Positions 32,277-42,701 are shown, counted from the stretch's first letter. The stretch: 57,703 nucleotides of DNA from Microbacteriaceae bacterium (GCA_947447395.1 CANFJH010000002.1:1-57703), one strand, 5' to 3'. Notes: generated by a model from the sequence alone, not told the origin. A program made the numbers and translations.

Positions 32277-33875
32277 ATGCTTTCAGTCCAAGACTTAGAA
32301 ATTCGAATTGGCGCCAGACTACTTATGTCTGGCGTAAATTTTCGCGTTGACCGAGGCGATAAAATCGGTTTAGTTGGCCGAAATGGCGCGGGAAAGACCA
32401 CTCTCACTAAGATTCTTGCGGGGGAGAACCCACCTAGTGCTGGTGTAATCGATCGCCAAGGAGAGATTGGTTATCTGCCACAGGATCCAAGGACTGGTGA
32501 CCCAGAAGAACTTGCGCGAACGCGAATATTGAATGCAAGAGGTCTTGGCGACCTAATGGTGAAGATGACTCAGGCAACCGAGGACATGGGCTCAATTGAG
32601 CAGGATGTCTTTGATCGAGGAATGAAAAACTATTCGAAATTTGAGGACGAGTTCCAAAGCGCGGGGGGCTATGCAGCAGAGGCAGAAGCAGCTGCTATTG
32701 CGAGCAACTTGGGAATCAAGGAATCTATTCTCAGCCAGCCACTAAAAACGCTCTCTGGCGGTCAGCGACGCCGTATTGAGTTGGCTCGAATTCTTTTCTC
32801 GAACGCCCAGACCATGATTTTGGACGAGCCAACAAACCACCTAGATGCGGACTCCGTAATTTGGCTGCGTGATTTCCTAAAGAGTTATTCCGGCGGACTG
32901 ATTGTCATCAGTCACGACGTGGACCTAATCGGTGAAACGGTAAATAGAGTTTTCTACCTAGACGCCATTCGAACCGTGATCGACGTTTACAACATGGGCT
33001 GGCACAACTATCTCAAACAGCGTGAAAGCGATCAGGAACGTCGAAAGCGCGAACGAGCGAATGCCGAGAAGAAGGCAAGCACATTGCAACTTCAGGCTGC
33101 GAAGTTTGGGGCCAAGGCTTCAAAAGCAGCTGCTGCGCACCAAATGGTTAAACGTGCTGAAAAGCTAATTGCAGGTCTTGAGGATGTACGTGAAGCAGAT
33201 CGCGTTGCTAACATTCGATTCCCAGAGCCCGCTCCCTGTGGAAAGACACCGCTATTTGCGGAGAATCTCAGCAAGTCATACGGATCTCTCGAAATCTTCA
33301 CTGCAGTTGATTTAGCTATCGACAAGGGCTCAAAAGTAGTTGTACTTGGTCTTAACGGCGCTGGAAAAACGACTTTGCTAAGAATTTTGGCTGGAATCGA
33401 CAAATCCGATACAGGGAACATCCTTCCTGGTCACGGTCTCAAAATCGGCTACTACGCGCAAGAGCACGAGACTCTTAATGTAAACATTTCGGTTTTAGAG
33501 AATATGCAACGAGCGGCACCGCAATTGAACGACACCGATTCTCGCAAGGTTCTAGGTTCGTTCCTGTTTTCCGGCGACGACGTAAATAAGAAAGCTGGAG
33601 TTCTCTCGGGTGGCGAAAAGACCCGTCTTGCATTGGCAACTTTGGTTGTTTCATCTGCGAATGTCTTACTTCTTGATGAGCCAACGAACAACCTTGACCC
33701 AGCAAGCCGAGAAGAAATTCTTAACGCACTCAATTCCTTCTCAGGGGCTGTCGTGCTGGTTTCACACGATGAGGGAGCGGTAAGGGCGCTCAACGCCGAT
33801 CGAGTATTGATTTTGCCGGATGGAATCGAAGACCACTGGAACGAAAGTTACGCGGAACTTATTTCGCTTTCATAA
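32277..33875 (+). CDS. ABC-F family ATP-binding protein (two ABC domains)
   Basis: GLVGRNGAGKTTLTKILAGE, LSGGQRRRIELARILF, LDEPTNHLDADS and second domain LGLNGAGKTTLLRILAG, LSGGEKTRLALATL; start at MLSVQDLE (32277). Confidence 0.94.
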   Translation: MLSVQDLEIRIGARLLMSGVNFRVDRGDKIGLVGRNGAGKTTLTKILAGENPPSAGVIDRQGEIGYLPQDPRTGDPEELARTRILNARGLGDLMVKMTQATEDMGSIEQDVFDRGMKNYSKFEDEFQSAGGYAAEAEAAAIASNLGIKESILSQPLKTLSGGQRRRIELARILFSNAQTMILDEPTNHLDADSVIWLRDFLKSYSGGLIVISHDVDLIGETVNRVFYLDAIRTVIDVYNMGWHNYLKQRESDQERRKRERANAEKKASTLQLQAAKFGAKASKAAAAHQMVKRAEKLIAGLEDVREADRVANIRFPEPAPCGKTPLFAENLSKSYGSLEIFTAVDLAIDKGSKVVVLGLNGAGKTTLLRILAGIDKSDTGNILPGHGLKIGYYAQEHETLNVNISVLENMQRAAPQLNDTDSRKVLGSFLFSGDDVNKKAGVLSGGEKTRLALATLVVSSANVLLLDEPTNNLDPASREEILNALNSFSGAVVLVSHDEGAVRALNADRVLILPDGIEDHWNESYAELISLS

Positions 33876-34644
33876 TTTCGTCTTCAATTTCGGCATCAAT
33901 ATCGCTCTTTAGCCTACGTCGCTTTCGAACTATTCCAGCTGCCTCTTGATTGTCTTTGCGAATTCGCCAAACCAGCGCACCAACTGCCATAACCGCGAAG
34001 AGAATCCACTGCATGGCGTAGCTCAGATTATTTCCTTCTTCGGTTGCAGGACCAGCCATAGGAATGGCAAGTTTCCCAGTTGCTGGACTCTCTGAGATTT
34101 CTCGTAGATAACCGTTTGTAAATTTCGAGTGCAGATCGGTTGCAAAGTTTGCGAGTTTAATATTTATGGTCGCAATTTGACCCTTTGGAGCCCCGCGGTT
34201 CATTATGGGTTCGGCTTGAACTATTCTCGCTGTCAAAGTAGTTGGATTACTGCTCGGTAGCGGAACCGAATCCGGGTAGTCATGATCATTTCCGCTCGGA
34301 AGCCAACCGCGCGTGACGTAAATGATCCCAAAACCATTACTGTCAAATGGAACCAATTCCTCAAAACCAGGAGATCCGTCATTTGGGCGATCGCGAACCA
34401 GTAAGAATTTTTCCGGGATGAAGTGTCCAGAAATAGTGACAGGACGCCATTGCGTCTGCGGAAGTTTCAATTTTCCTGCGTTCACTAGTAAATCGAAATC
34501 GACAATCGGAGCATCATAGTTTCGCTTCACCAGATCAATCGAAGCCAACTTGGTTTGGCGACGATTGAATTGCCAGTTTGAAAGAAAACCACAGGCTACG
34601 GAAAAGACTAGGACTAGGGCAATCCAATTGAGCCACTTTTTCAA
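33859..34644 (-). CDS. SURF1 family cytochrome oxidase assembly protein
   Basis: N- and C-terminal TM; GFLSNWQFNRRQTKLASIDLVKRNYDAP; PVTISGHFIPEKFLLVRDRPNDGSPGFEELVPF. Confidence 0.9.
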   Translation of the reverse strand: MKKWLNWIALVLVFSVACGFLSNWQFNRRQTKLASIDLVKRNYDAPIVDFDLLVNAGKLKLPQTQWRPVTISGHFIPEKFLLVRDRPNDGSPGFEELVPFDSNGFGIIYVTRGWLPSGNDHDYPDSVPLPSSNPTTLTARIVQAEPIMNRGAPKGQIATINIKLANFATDLHSKFTNGYLREISESPATGKLAIPMAGPATEEGNNLSYAMQWILFAVMAVGALVWRIRKDNQEAAGIVRKRRRLKSDIDAEIEDEIMKAK

Positions 34645-34823
34645 TGAATAGCCTCCTGCCCAAGGTAAAAACCTCGCACAGTTAGGTATTCAAAAAAATA
34701 TTCTCGATGGTCCTTGCAAGAACCCCAAACTTTTTCACGAGTTTCATCGTGAAGCTTCGGATTTCGCCATTTCATGAGGAATTTCACATCTTCAAGGCAA
34801 CCAGCTCGCGAACACTTATTCAC
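34641..34823 (-). CDS. Small conserved-looking Cys-rich protein (60 aa)
   Basis: Stop/start-coupled with both neighbours; CSRAGC ... CKDH motif. Confidence 0.75.
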   Translation of the reverse strand: MNKCSRAGCLEDVKFLMKWRNPKLHDETREKVWGSCKDHREYFFEYLTVRGFYLGQEAIH

Positions 34824-35110
34824 TGTTTATCACCAAGGTGATTTCTAAGATCGATTGCAAGTGGCTCAACCTTTACGTGGCTTTCTGTTTCCTTTACTTC
34901 TCCACCTACGTTATTTGCAACCACCACGGCAAAATATGGCAAAAGCACCGCACCAATTCCGAAAATCCATTGCCAAATTCCTGAGGTAAAAACCACAAGT
35001 GCAACGCAGGCAAAACGGATAAGCATCGAAATCGTGTAAATCACCATTCGGCGAGTTCGCTCACGTTCGGGAGCTTCTGAAATTGATGTAACCACATGTG
35101 ATTTGGGCAT
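34820..35110 (-). CDS. DUF3099-like two-TM protein
   Basis: VTSISEAPERERTRRMVIYTISMLIRFACVALVVFTSGIWQWIFGIGAVLLPYFAVVVAN. Confidence 0.85.
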   Translation of the reverse strand: MPKSHVVTSISEAPERERTRRMVIYTISMLIRFACVALVVFTSGIWQWIFGIGAVLLPYFAVVVANNVGGEVKETESHVKVEPLAIDLRNHLGDKQ

Positions 35111-35198
35111 TTGATCCTTTGTCTAAGGCTAACTCAACACTCTGATTTGCGAGCGTCCAAGTAAACTTTGATAACAAGTAAAAGTTGAAAGGCATTCC

Positions 35199-35909
35199 AT
35201 GAGCACACCTAGAACTGTCCTAGTGACCGGTGGTAACCGCGGTATCGGCCGTGCAATTGCCGAGGAATTTATTGCCAATGGGCATCGCGTTGCGGTAACT
35301 GTTCGAAGCGGGGAAGGTCCGCTAGGCTCACTGAGCGTCAAGGCTGACGTCACCGATGCCGCCAGCCTTGACGCTGCATTTGCTGAAGTTGAGGAAAAGC
35401 TGGGACCAATTGAAGTTCTAGTTGCAAACGCTGGAATCACACGTGACACCCTGCTGATGCGAATGACCGATGAAGAATTTGAAGATGTCATCAACACCAA
35501 TTTGAACGGCGTATTTCGAGTTCTAAAGCGTGCAACCAAGGGAATGATTAAGGCCCGTTTCGGTCGCGTAATTCTCATCGGTAGCGTAGTTGGGCTGTTG
35601 GGAAGTGCTGGTCAGGTCAATTACTCAGCCGCAAAATCTGCCCTTGTAGGAATGGCTCGTTCAGTAACCCGTGAACTTGGTGCACGTGGAATCACTGCAA
35701 ACGTTGTAGCGCCAGGATTCATCGACACTGACATGACTGCAGAACTACCGGAAGCACAACAAGAAGAATATAAAAAGCGCATTCCCGCTGGTCGATTTGC
35801 GGCACCAAGCGAGGTTGCGAAAGTTGTCACTTGGCTAGCTGGCGACGATGCTGCGTACATTTCCGGCGCTGTCATCCCGGTTGATGGCGGCTTGGGCATG
35901 GGTCACTAA
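35199..35909 (+). CDS. fabG: 3-oxoacyl-[ACP] reductase
   Basis: SDR: LVTGGNRGIGRAIAEEF; NAGITRDTLLMRMTDEEFEDVINTNLNG; YSAAKSALVGMARS. Confidence 0.95.
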   Translation: MSTPRTVLVTGGNRGIGRAIAEEFIANGHRVAVTVRSGEGPLGSLSVKADVTDAASLDAAFAEVEEKLGPIEVLVANAGITRDTLLMRMTDEEFEDVINTNLNGVFRVLKRATKGMIKARFGRVILIGSVVGLLGSAGQVNYSAAKSALVGMARSVTRELGARGITANVVAPGFIDTDMTAELPEAQQEEYKKRIPAGRFAAPSEVAKVVTWLAGDDAAYISGAVIPVDGGLGMGH

Positions 35910-35967
35910 TCAAGGGTTTTCGCGATTTTCGTGGCAAAATATTCACATCACTATAGAACGGACTCAA

Positions 35968-36735
35968 ATGTCGCTCCTTGAAGGTAAAAAACTACTGATC
36001 ACCGGTGTTCTCACCGAAGCTTCAATTGCATTCTCGGTCGCAAAATTGGCACAAGAGCAGGGTGCCGAAATCATTCTTTCGTCTTTCGGTCGCATGCTTC
36101 CGATTACTCAGAAAATCGCAGAACGCCTTCCGACCCCATGTGCAGTGATTGAGCTAGATGCAACTAACAACGACGACTTGGCTGCGCTTGAGTCTCGTGT
36201 TCGTGAACACCTTCCTCACCTGGATGGAATTGTTCACGCTATTGCCTTTGCCCCTCAAACTGCCTTGGGTGGCAACTTCCTTGAAACCGAATGGGAAGAC
36301 GTTTCGACAGCCGTACAGGTTTCTGCCTACTCACTGAAGTCGATTACCGTTGCCGCCAAGCCGCTACTAACCAGGGGTTCGTCAGTGGTTGGTCTGACCT
36401 TCGATGCAACTGTTTCTTGGCCTGTTTACGACTGGATGGGTGTTGCTAAGGCGGCCTTTGAGTCGGTAAGCCGCTACCTAGCTCGTTACCTTGGCAAAGA
36501 CGGAATCCGAGTTAACCTAATTTCAGCTGGGCCACTTCGCACCACTGCGGCAAAGGGTATTCCTGGCTTCGCGAAGATGGAAGAACTTTGGACCGACCGT
36601 GCACCTCTCGGTTGGGACCTAACCGACACCAACGCTGCTGCTCGTGGAATCATCGCTTTGCTATCCGATTGGTTCCCTGCAACTACAGGCGAAATGATTC
36701 ACGTCGACGGTGGTTTGCACTCCACCGGTGCATAA
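35968..36735 (+). CDS. fabI: Enoyl-[ACP] reductase (NADH)
   Basis: LEGKKLLITGVLTEASIAFSVAKLAQEQGAEIILSSFGRM; YDWMGVAKAAFESVSRYLARYLG; start at MSLLEGKK. Confidence 0.94.
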   Translation: MSLLEGKKLLITGVLTEASIAFSVAKLAQEQGAEIILSSFGRMLPITQKIAERLPTPCAVIELDATNNDDLAALESRVREHLPHLDGIVHAIAFAPQTALGGNFLETEWEDVSTAVQVSAYSLKSITVAAKPLLTRGSSVVGLTFDATVSWPVYDWMGVAKAAFESVSRYLARYLGKDGIRVNLISAGPLRTTAAKGIPGFAKMEELWTDRAPLGWDLTDTNAAARGIIALLSDWFPATTGEMIHVDGGLHSTGA

Positions 36736-36747
36736 ACACGCGTAATG

Positions 36748-36783
36748 AAAAATGGCCTCTCGAATTTGAGAGGCCATTTTTTT
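36748..36783. terminator. Shared bidirectional terminator between convergent fabI and serB
   Basis: AAAAATGGCCTCTC-gaattt-GAGAGGCCATTTTT; T-tract on both strands. Confidence 0.88.
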
Positions 36784-37417
36784 ATGCAAGTTTTAGATGT
36801 GGGATAACCAAACGAAGATCAGGCACATCGATGGAAATATCGGCACGCTCCCGCACCATTGGTTTTGCATTGTAAGCAAACGATAGGCCTGCCACCTCGA
36901 ACATGTCCAAATCATTGGCGCCGTCGCCAATGGCTGCTACCCATTCGGGTTTTTCCCCAAAATCTGATGCCCATTCGAGCAATGCCTCTGCCTTGGCCTT
37001 GCGGTCAATTATTGGGCCTATTAAACCGCCAGTAAGCGAACCGTCGACGACTTCAAGTGTGTTAGCGCGGAAATAGTTCAAATTCAATTTCGCGGCTAGG
37101 GGGGCGAGTATCTGTATAAAGCCGCCAGAAACAGCCCCTACGCGACCGCCTGCATCGTGAACTGCTGAGATTAGCTCTGTGGCACCGGCGCTAAGTCTTA
37201 CTTGATCTAAGACTTCAACGAATACCGATTCATGAAGACCCGCAAGCGTCGCTACTCTGGACCGCAAAGATTCTTCAAAATCTATTTCACCGCGCATGGC
37301 TGATTCTGTCACTTCTGCAACCTGTTCACGAACTCCGGCAAAATCAGCGAGAAGCTCAATCACTTCATCCTGGATGAGAGTGGAATCTACATCCATCACT
37401 ACTAATCGATAACTCAA
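36782..37417 (-). CDS. serB: Phosphoserine phosphatase
   Basis: [49 protein letters not shown]. Confidence 0.96.
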   Translation of the reverse strand: MSYRLVVMDVDSTLIQDEVIELLADFAGVREQVAEVTESAMRGEIDFEESLRSRVATLAGLHESVFVEVLDQVRLSAGATELISAVHDAGGRVGAVSGGFIQILAPLAAKLNLNYFRANTLEVVDGSLTGGLIGPIIDRKAKAEALLEWASDFGEKPEWVAAIGDGANDLDMFEVAGLSFAYNAKPMVRERADISIDVPDLRLVIPHLKLA

Positions 37418-38655
37418 GGTGTGACTAGTGTACCTTTTGCCACGACCGTGATTCCGCTTTCAGTGACCGTGAAACCTCGGTCCAAATCGCGTTGACGATC
37501 GACTCCAACGCCGGCTCCGTCTGCAATGACTACACCCTTGTCCAGAATTGCTCTCCGAACCGTAGCATTTCTCCCAATCACGACACCGTCGAGCAACACC
37601 GAATCGGTAATCAAAGCGTTTGAGTTCACTTTTACCCACGGTGAAAGAACGGAACGTTCAACAATTCCACCAGAAACCACTGTGCCAAGCGACACGATGG
37701 AATCGGTTGTTCGACCCTGGTTACCTTCACCATCATGAACAAACTTTGCCGGCGGTAAATTAATTTGCTGGGTGAAGATTGGCCACTCGTTGTTGTAGAG
37801 GTTGAAAATAGGCATCACAGAAATTAGGTCCATGTGGGCGTCAAAGTAGGAATCGATTGTTCCAACATCGCGCCAGTAGCTCTTGTCACGGCTAGTTGCT
37901 CCAGGAATTTCATTGAATGTGAAATCGTAAACACCAGCATCGTCAAGACTGACCATGTATGGAATGATGTCGCCACCCATGTCATGGGAGGACTCCTCAA
38001 GATTTCCATCGTGTTCAATTGCATCGATCAGAGCCTGAGCCGTGAAGACATAATTACCCATAGAAGCCAGGACTTCATTAGGGGAGTCTGGAAGCCCCTT
38101 TGGGTCGGATGGCTTTTCAAGGAAAGCAGAAATCTTGGTCGAATCAGCAGAGTCAACCTCGATTACTCCAAATTGGTTAGCGAGGCCCATCGGTTGGCGA
38201 ATGGCAGCCACTGTAACGCCTCGACCAGAGGCGATGTGAGCTTCAATCATCTGATCGAAGTCCATACGATAAACGTGGTCTGCACCAATCACGACTACAT
38301 AGTCAGGTGTCTCATCAGAAAGTAAATTCATGCTCTGCAAAATTGCATCTGCAGAACCCGAAAACCAACGCTTTCCGAGACGCTGTTGAGCGGGAACTGA
38401 TGCTACATAGGACCCCAACAACGGAGACATTCGCCATGTTTGAGAGATGTGACGGTCGAGGGAATGAGATTTGTACTGGGTCAAGACCACAATTCTTCGG
38501 ACGCCAGAATTAATGAGGTTTGATAGAGCGAAATCAATGAGGCGGTAGCTGCCGCCAAACGGTACTGCAGGCTTAGCGCGATCCGCAGTCAACGGCATAA
38601 GTCGTTTTCCTTCGCCACCGGCCAGGACCATTCCAAAGATTCTTCGTGTTGCCAT
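37414..38655 (-). CDS. glgC: Glucose-1-phosphate adenylyltransferase
   Basis: [44 protein letters not shown]. Confidence 0.97.
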   Translation of the reverse strand: MATRRIFGMVLAGGEGKRLMPLTADRAKPAVPFGGSYRLIDFALSNLINSGVRRIVVLTQYKSHSLDRHISQTWRMSPLLGSYVASVPAQQRLGKRWFSGSADAILQSMNLLSDETPDYVVVIGADHVYRMDFDQMIEAHIASGRGVTVAAIRQPMGLANQFGVIEVDSADSTKISAFLEKPSDPKGLPDSPNEVLASMGNYVFTAQALIDAIEHDGNLEESSHDMGGDIIPYMVSLDDAGVYDFTFNEIPGATSRDKSYWRDVGTIDSYFDAHMDLISVMPIFNLYNNEWPIFTQQINLPPAKFVHDGEGNQGRTTDSIVSLGTVVSGGIVERSVLSPWVKVNSNALITDSVLLDGVVIGRNATVRRAILDKGVVIADGAGVGVDRQRDLDRGFTVTESGITVVAKGTLVTP

Positions 38656-38702
38656 ATTTTGGATAGTAATGCCAAACTCAAAAAAGTAGTTAACATTGCG
38701 TC

Positions 38703-39893
38703 ATGAGAATTGATCTAATCACGAAGGAATATCCTCCTCACATTTATGGTGGAGCGGGCGTACATGTCGCTGAATTAGTGAAAGTACTGCGAAAATCCAT
38801 CGATGTCCAGGTGCGATGCTTCGGTGACGATCGTGATGAAAAAGATACAAAATCGTACGCTCATCCCAACATTTTTGATAAAAGCAATCCTGCGATTCAA
38901 ACCATGGCAACCGACTTGGCAATGGTTGATGATATTGCTGGAGCCTCTCTTGTTCACTCTCACACCTGGTACGCAAATTTTGCCGGACAGGTTGCAAGTT
39001 CATTGCACGGCATTCCTCATTTGATTACGGCGCACAGTCTTGAGCCGCTGCGCCCTTGGAAGGCAGATCAACTAGCTGGGGGTTATGCGGTCTCTAGTTG
39101 GCTAGAAAGATCTGCCTATGAAGCCGCCACAGGTATCATTGCAGTCAGTCACGGTATGAGGGCAGACATCCTGCGCTCATACCCACAAATTGATCCGCAG
39201 AAAGTTGCGGTAGTTCACAATGGAATCGACCTTACAGCTTTCCAAAGTGCCTCAAATCCAGATCTCGTTCGTTCTCTCGGCATCAACCCTGATCAACGTT
39301 CTGTCCTATTCGTCGGTCGTATCACCCAGCAGAAAGGACTTCCTTACCTTCTAGAAGCTGCGAGGCAGCTCCCTTCAGACGTACAGGTGATTCTCTGCGC
39401 CGGAGCTCCAGACACCAAGGAAATGCAACAAAAAGTCATCGACCTTGTTGATACCTTGAAGCGTGAACGCAATGGTGTCATCTGGATTGAGAAGCACTTG
39501 AGCAGGACCGAACTTATAGCAGTGCTATCGAGTGCAACTGTTTTTGCATGCCCATCTATTTATGAACCGTTGGGAATTGTCAACTTGGAAGCCATGGCCT
39601 GCGGCATCCCGGTCGTTGCAACTGCAACTGGGGGAATTCCTGAGGTCGTCGAAGACGGCGTAACCGGATTACTGGTGCCAATTGATCAGGTGCAGGATGG
39701 CAGTGGTAAGCCGCTAGATTCAGCGATGTTTATTGCAGACACTGCAAACGCCTTGAATAGGGCTCTTGAGATGCCTAATCTCTCTGAAATGGGTGCCGCA
39801 GGGCGCTTGAGAGTGGAAAACCTGTTCAGCTGGGACAAAATCGCCGAAGAAACCATCACGGTCTACCGCTCCGCAATTGCAGCTTTCGTTTAG
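38703..39893 (+). CDS. glgA: GT4-type glycogen/maltose-1-phosphate synthase (actinobacterial GlgA/GlgM)
   Basis: MRIDLITKEYPPHIYGGAGVHVAEL; VGRITQQKGLPYLLEAARQLP; CPSIYEPLGIVNLEAMACGIPVVATATGGIPEVVEDG; divergent from glgC. Confidence 0.92.
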   Translation: MRIDLITKEYPPHIYGGAGVHVAELVKVLRKSIDVQVRCFGDDRDEKDTKSYAHPNIFDKSNPAIQTMATDLAMVDDIAGASLVHSHTWYANFAGQVASSLHGIPHLITAHSLEPLRPWKADQLAGGYAVSSWLERSAYEAATGIIAVSHGMRADILRSYPQIDPQKVAVVHNGIDLTAFQSASNPDLVRSLGINPDQRSVLFVGRITQQKGLPYLLEAARQLPSDVQVILCAGAPDTKEMQQKVIDLVDTLKRERNGVIWIEKHLSRTELIAVLSSATVFACPSIYEPLGIVNLEAMACGIPVVATATGGIPEVVEDGVTGLLVPIDQVQDGSGKPLDSAMFIADTANALNRALEMPNLSEMGAAGRLRVENLFSWDKIAEETITVYRSAIAAFV

Positions 39894-39902
39894 GCTCATT
39901 GC

Positions 39903-40685
39903 ATGGCTTACACGATTGACCTCCAAGACGTAACTGTTACCCGAGATGGTAATGAGATCCTTCAAAAGGTTGATTGGCGAGTAGCCGATAACGAACGCTG
40001 GGTGATTATCGGTCCAAATGGCGCCGGTAAGACAACGCTATTGAAAGTCGCGGCTGCGCAAATTCAGCCTTCAAGCGGGACGGCAAAAATTCTCGGCGAG
40101 CAACTCGGGGGAGTCAACGTCTTCGATTTGCGAACTCGTGTTGGCTTTGCTTCGTCAGCTTTGGTTTCACACATTCCAAATTCTGAAACCGTATTGAACG
40201 CCGTTATGACCGCTAGCTATGCGATAACCGGCAGGTGGACTGAAAGTTATGAAGACATCGACGAGCGCCGCGCACGTCGCGTACTTGCCGAATGGAACCT
40301 AAGTAATCACGCCGATCGGGCGTTTGGAACTTTGAGTGATGGTGAACGTAAGCGTGTTCAACTCGCTCGTGCCGTAATGACCGACCCGGAGTTGCTACTG
40401 CTTGATGAGCCTGTTGCAAGTTTGGATCTTGGCGCCCGAGAACAAACCGTTCAACTTCTAGGCTCATACGCATCATCGCCTGTTGCACCGTCTATGGTTA
40501 TGGTGACCCATCACCTGGAAGAGATACCTGCAGGATTCACGCACGCGCTGTTGTTGAACGAGGGTTCGATAGTCTCTCAGGGACCCATCGCTTCAATTTT
40601 GACTAGCGATTTACTCAGTGAAACGTTTGGATTCGGACTAAATGTGACCTTCGATGGCGGAAGATTTCAGGTTAGAGCTAGGTAA
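39903..40685 (+). CDS. ABC transporter ATP-binding protein (no permease nearby)
   Basis: IIGPNGAGKTTLLKVAAAQIQPSSG; LSDGERKRVQLARAVMTDPELLLLDEPVASLDLG. Confidence 0.92.
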   Translation: MAYTIDLQDVTVTRDGNEILQKVDWRVADNERWVIIGPNGAGKTTLLKVAAAQIQPSSGTAKILGEQLGGVNVFDLRTRVGFASSALVSHIPNSETVLNAVMTASYAITGRWTESYEDIDERRARRVLAEWNLSNHADRAFGTLSDGERKRVQLARAVMTDPELLLLDEPVASLDLGAREQTVQLLGSYASSPVAPSMVMVTHHLEEIPAGFTHALLLNEGSIVSQGPIASILTSDLLSETFGFGLNVTFDGGRFQVRAR

Positions 40686-40767
40686 CGCTAGTTAGTTCTC
40701 TCGATTCTTGTTATGATTTATAGGTTGCCATTGCAACAACTAAGACTTTTTTTATGAGGATTTATTC

Positions 40768-41019
40768 ATGAAGGCTGAAATTCACCCAAAGTACGAAGCA
40801 ATCGTTTTCCGCGACTTGGCTTCGGGAGTTGCATTTCTAACTCGTTCAACCATTAGCAGCAACAAGACTATCGAATGGGAAGATGGCAACACTTATCCTG
40901 TTTACGATGTAGAAATTTCATCCGAGTCGCACCCTTTCTACACTGGAAAGCAGCGCATCATGGACGCAGCTGGCCGTGTTGAGCGATTCAACGCACGCTA
41001 CAAGAACTTCGGAGCCTAA
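40768..41019 (+). CDS. rpmE2: 50S ribosomal protein L31 type B (cysteine-free)
   Basis: [78 protein letters not shown]. Confidence 0.97.
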   Translation: MKAEIHPKYEAIVFRDLASGVAFLTRSTISSNKTIEWEDGNTYPVYDVEISSESHPFYTGKQRIMDAAGRVERFNARYKNFGA

Positions 41020-41028
41020 TAGCTCAAT

Positions 41029-41067
41029 AAAAAAATCCCTCACCTTTATGGTGAGGGATTTTTTTTA
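41029..41067. terminator. Shared bidirectional terminator between rpmE2 and exonuclease gene
   Basis: AAAAAAATCCCTCACC-tttat-GGTGAGGGATTTTTTTT. Confidence 0.93.
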
Positions 41068-41805
41068 CGTTCTTGGTTTTTCAGGCCATCCAAAGATCGG
41101 TTTGAAGTCTGGATTTATTCCGATCATAAACTTTGCAAAAGACTCATCCTGCTGCCTTGACCAGGCAATTTGATTATCATGAAGAACTGCGAGCTCTAGA
41201 TCTAGCTCGCCAGGAAACTTGACTGCAAGCGCCTGTGCGATATGGCCGGCGGCGATTGCGTCTGCAGTCGCGTTGTGTGCGTCGTCTAGCTTCACTTTGT
41301 AGTGAGCCGCCACTACTTCGAGTCTTCGTTTTCCGCTTCGATACTGATCAAGTTTTTTATCAAGAACCAGCGGGTCGATGATTGGGCTTGGGTTTTCAGG
41401 CCAATCAACATTGAAATCCTCCGCGTGCTGACGAAGGATGGTGAAATCGTATGGCGCGTTATAGGCAACTACAGGAATACCTTTATCGAAGTATCCCTGC
41501 AAGGTCTTTACGATGTCGGCCACAACAGTGCCCAAATCTAAACCCCTACTGGCCGCAATCTCATCTGTGATTCCATGAACAGCGGTAGCTTCGGCTGGAA
41601 TTGGTATACCCGGGTTTGCTAGCCACTCAACATCTGGACCATTTACTGACCCATCAGGGTTTAGTAATGCGGCGCAAGCGGTCACAATTCTGGCGGTCTT
41701 ATGGTCGAGCCCAGTAGTTTCGAGATCGAAAACTGCGATTGGTCGTTTTGCCCATTCGGGTAAAGGTTGCTCTATTTCAAATAGTTCATCGGTAGTCACA
41801 GTCAA
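41065..41805 (-). CDS. 3'-5' exonuclease, DNA Pol III epsilon-like (DEDDh)
   Basis: IAVFDLETTGLDHKTARIVTACAALL; VAYNAPYDFTILRQHA; AHNATADAIAAGHI. Confidence 0.92.
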   Translation of the reverse strand: MTVTTDELFEIEQPLPEWAKRPIAVFDLETTGLDHKTARIVTACAALLNPDGSVNGPDVEWLANPGIPIPAEATAVHGITDEIAASRGLDLGTVVADIVKTLQGYFDKGIPVVAYNAPYDFTILRQHAEDFNVDWPENPSPIIDPLVLDKKLDQYRSGKRRLEVVAAHYKVKLDDAHNATADAIAAGHIAQALAVKFPGELDLELAVLHDNQIAWSRQQDESFAKFMIGINPDFKPIFGWPEKPRT

Positions 41806-41834
41806 AGACTAGGTGAGCCTATTGACATTGTGGC

Positions 41835-42701
41835 TTAGGCCAGACCTGTTGCCTTCAACAATTCGATTGGGGCCTTGTGGTGATTCAGGGTGAAAATGTG
41901 TATGCCCGGCGCGCCTTGGGCAATAAGATCTTTCGCCAGTTTTACCGAGAATTCCATACCAATTTCCCTAGAACTAAGTTCGTCATTGGCTTCACTCAGT
42001 CTTTCAACTAGGTGCACTGGCACCTTTGCCCCAGACATCTCCGCCATGCGCATGACCTGCTTGACGTTGGCAATCGGCATTAGTCCCGGAACAATTGGAA
42101 TAGTTATGCCTGAAGCTTCGGCCGAACTTCGAAGATTGAAATAAGTGTCGATATCGAAAAACAGTTGAGTCATAGCAAATGTTGCACCCGAATCCTGTTT
42201 CAGCTTTAAAACCGCTAAGTCATGTTGAAGGTTGGGAGATTCCGGGTGTTTCTCAGGAAATGCAGCTATCCCGATCTCGAAGTTGGATTCGCGAACTAGG
42301 TCAACAAGATCTAAGGCGGTTTTAAAGTCGCCTAAAGGCGCACCCAGGAAGTCACTGGGGATGTCACCTCTAAGCGCCAGGATACCCGCAACATCCATAT
42401 TTGAATACTGTGTCATCAGGTTACTAATGGACTCTTTTGTGGAACCGATACAAGTCAGGTGAGCCACGGTGGGCACCTGCGATGAAAATTCTGCGACAAC
42501 TGCAAGTGAGCGCTCTTGGTTTGAACCCATTGCCCCATAGGTGACAGAAATGAAGTCGGGTGAATATTTTTTTAGTTCCTGAAAACTGGCGCGAAGATTC
42601 TCGAAACCCAAATCGTCTTTTGGAGGGAAAAACTCAAATGAAATCGTTGGACGATCGCCTTTGAGTAAGGCTGAAATTCGACCAAGTTCATTGTTCATCA
42701 C
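41835..42701 (-). CDS. metF: Methylenetetrahydrofolate reductase
   Basis: ISFEFFPPKDDLGFENL; VAHLTCIGSTKESI; GILALRGDIP; FAMTQLFFDIDTYFNL. Confidence 0.95.
   Translation of the reverse strand: MMNNELGRISALLKGDRPTISFEFFPPKDDLGFENLRASFQELKKYSPDFISVTYGAMGSNQERSLAVVAEFSSQVPTVAHLTCIGSTKESISNLMTQYSNMDVAGILALRGDIPSDFLGAPLGDFKTALDLVDLVRESNFEIGIAAFPEKHPESPNLQHDLAVLKLKQDSGATFAMTQLFFDIDTYFNLRSSAEASGITIPIVPGLMPIANVKQVMRMAEMSGAKVPVHLVERLSEANDELSSREIGMEFSVKLAKDLIAQGAPGIHIFTLNHHKAPIELLKATGLA

Noticed and set aside
35129-35578. 149-aa antisense ORF over fabG start and promoter
   Set aside because: Shadow ORF with no recognisable motif.
38656-38702. TTTGG...CCAAA repeat in the glgC/glgA gap
   Set aside because: 5-bp arms only; expected by chance.
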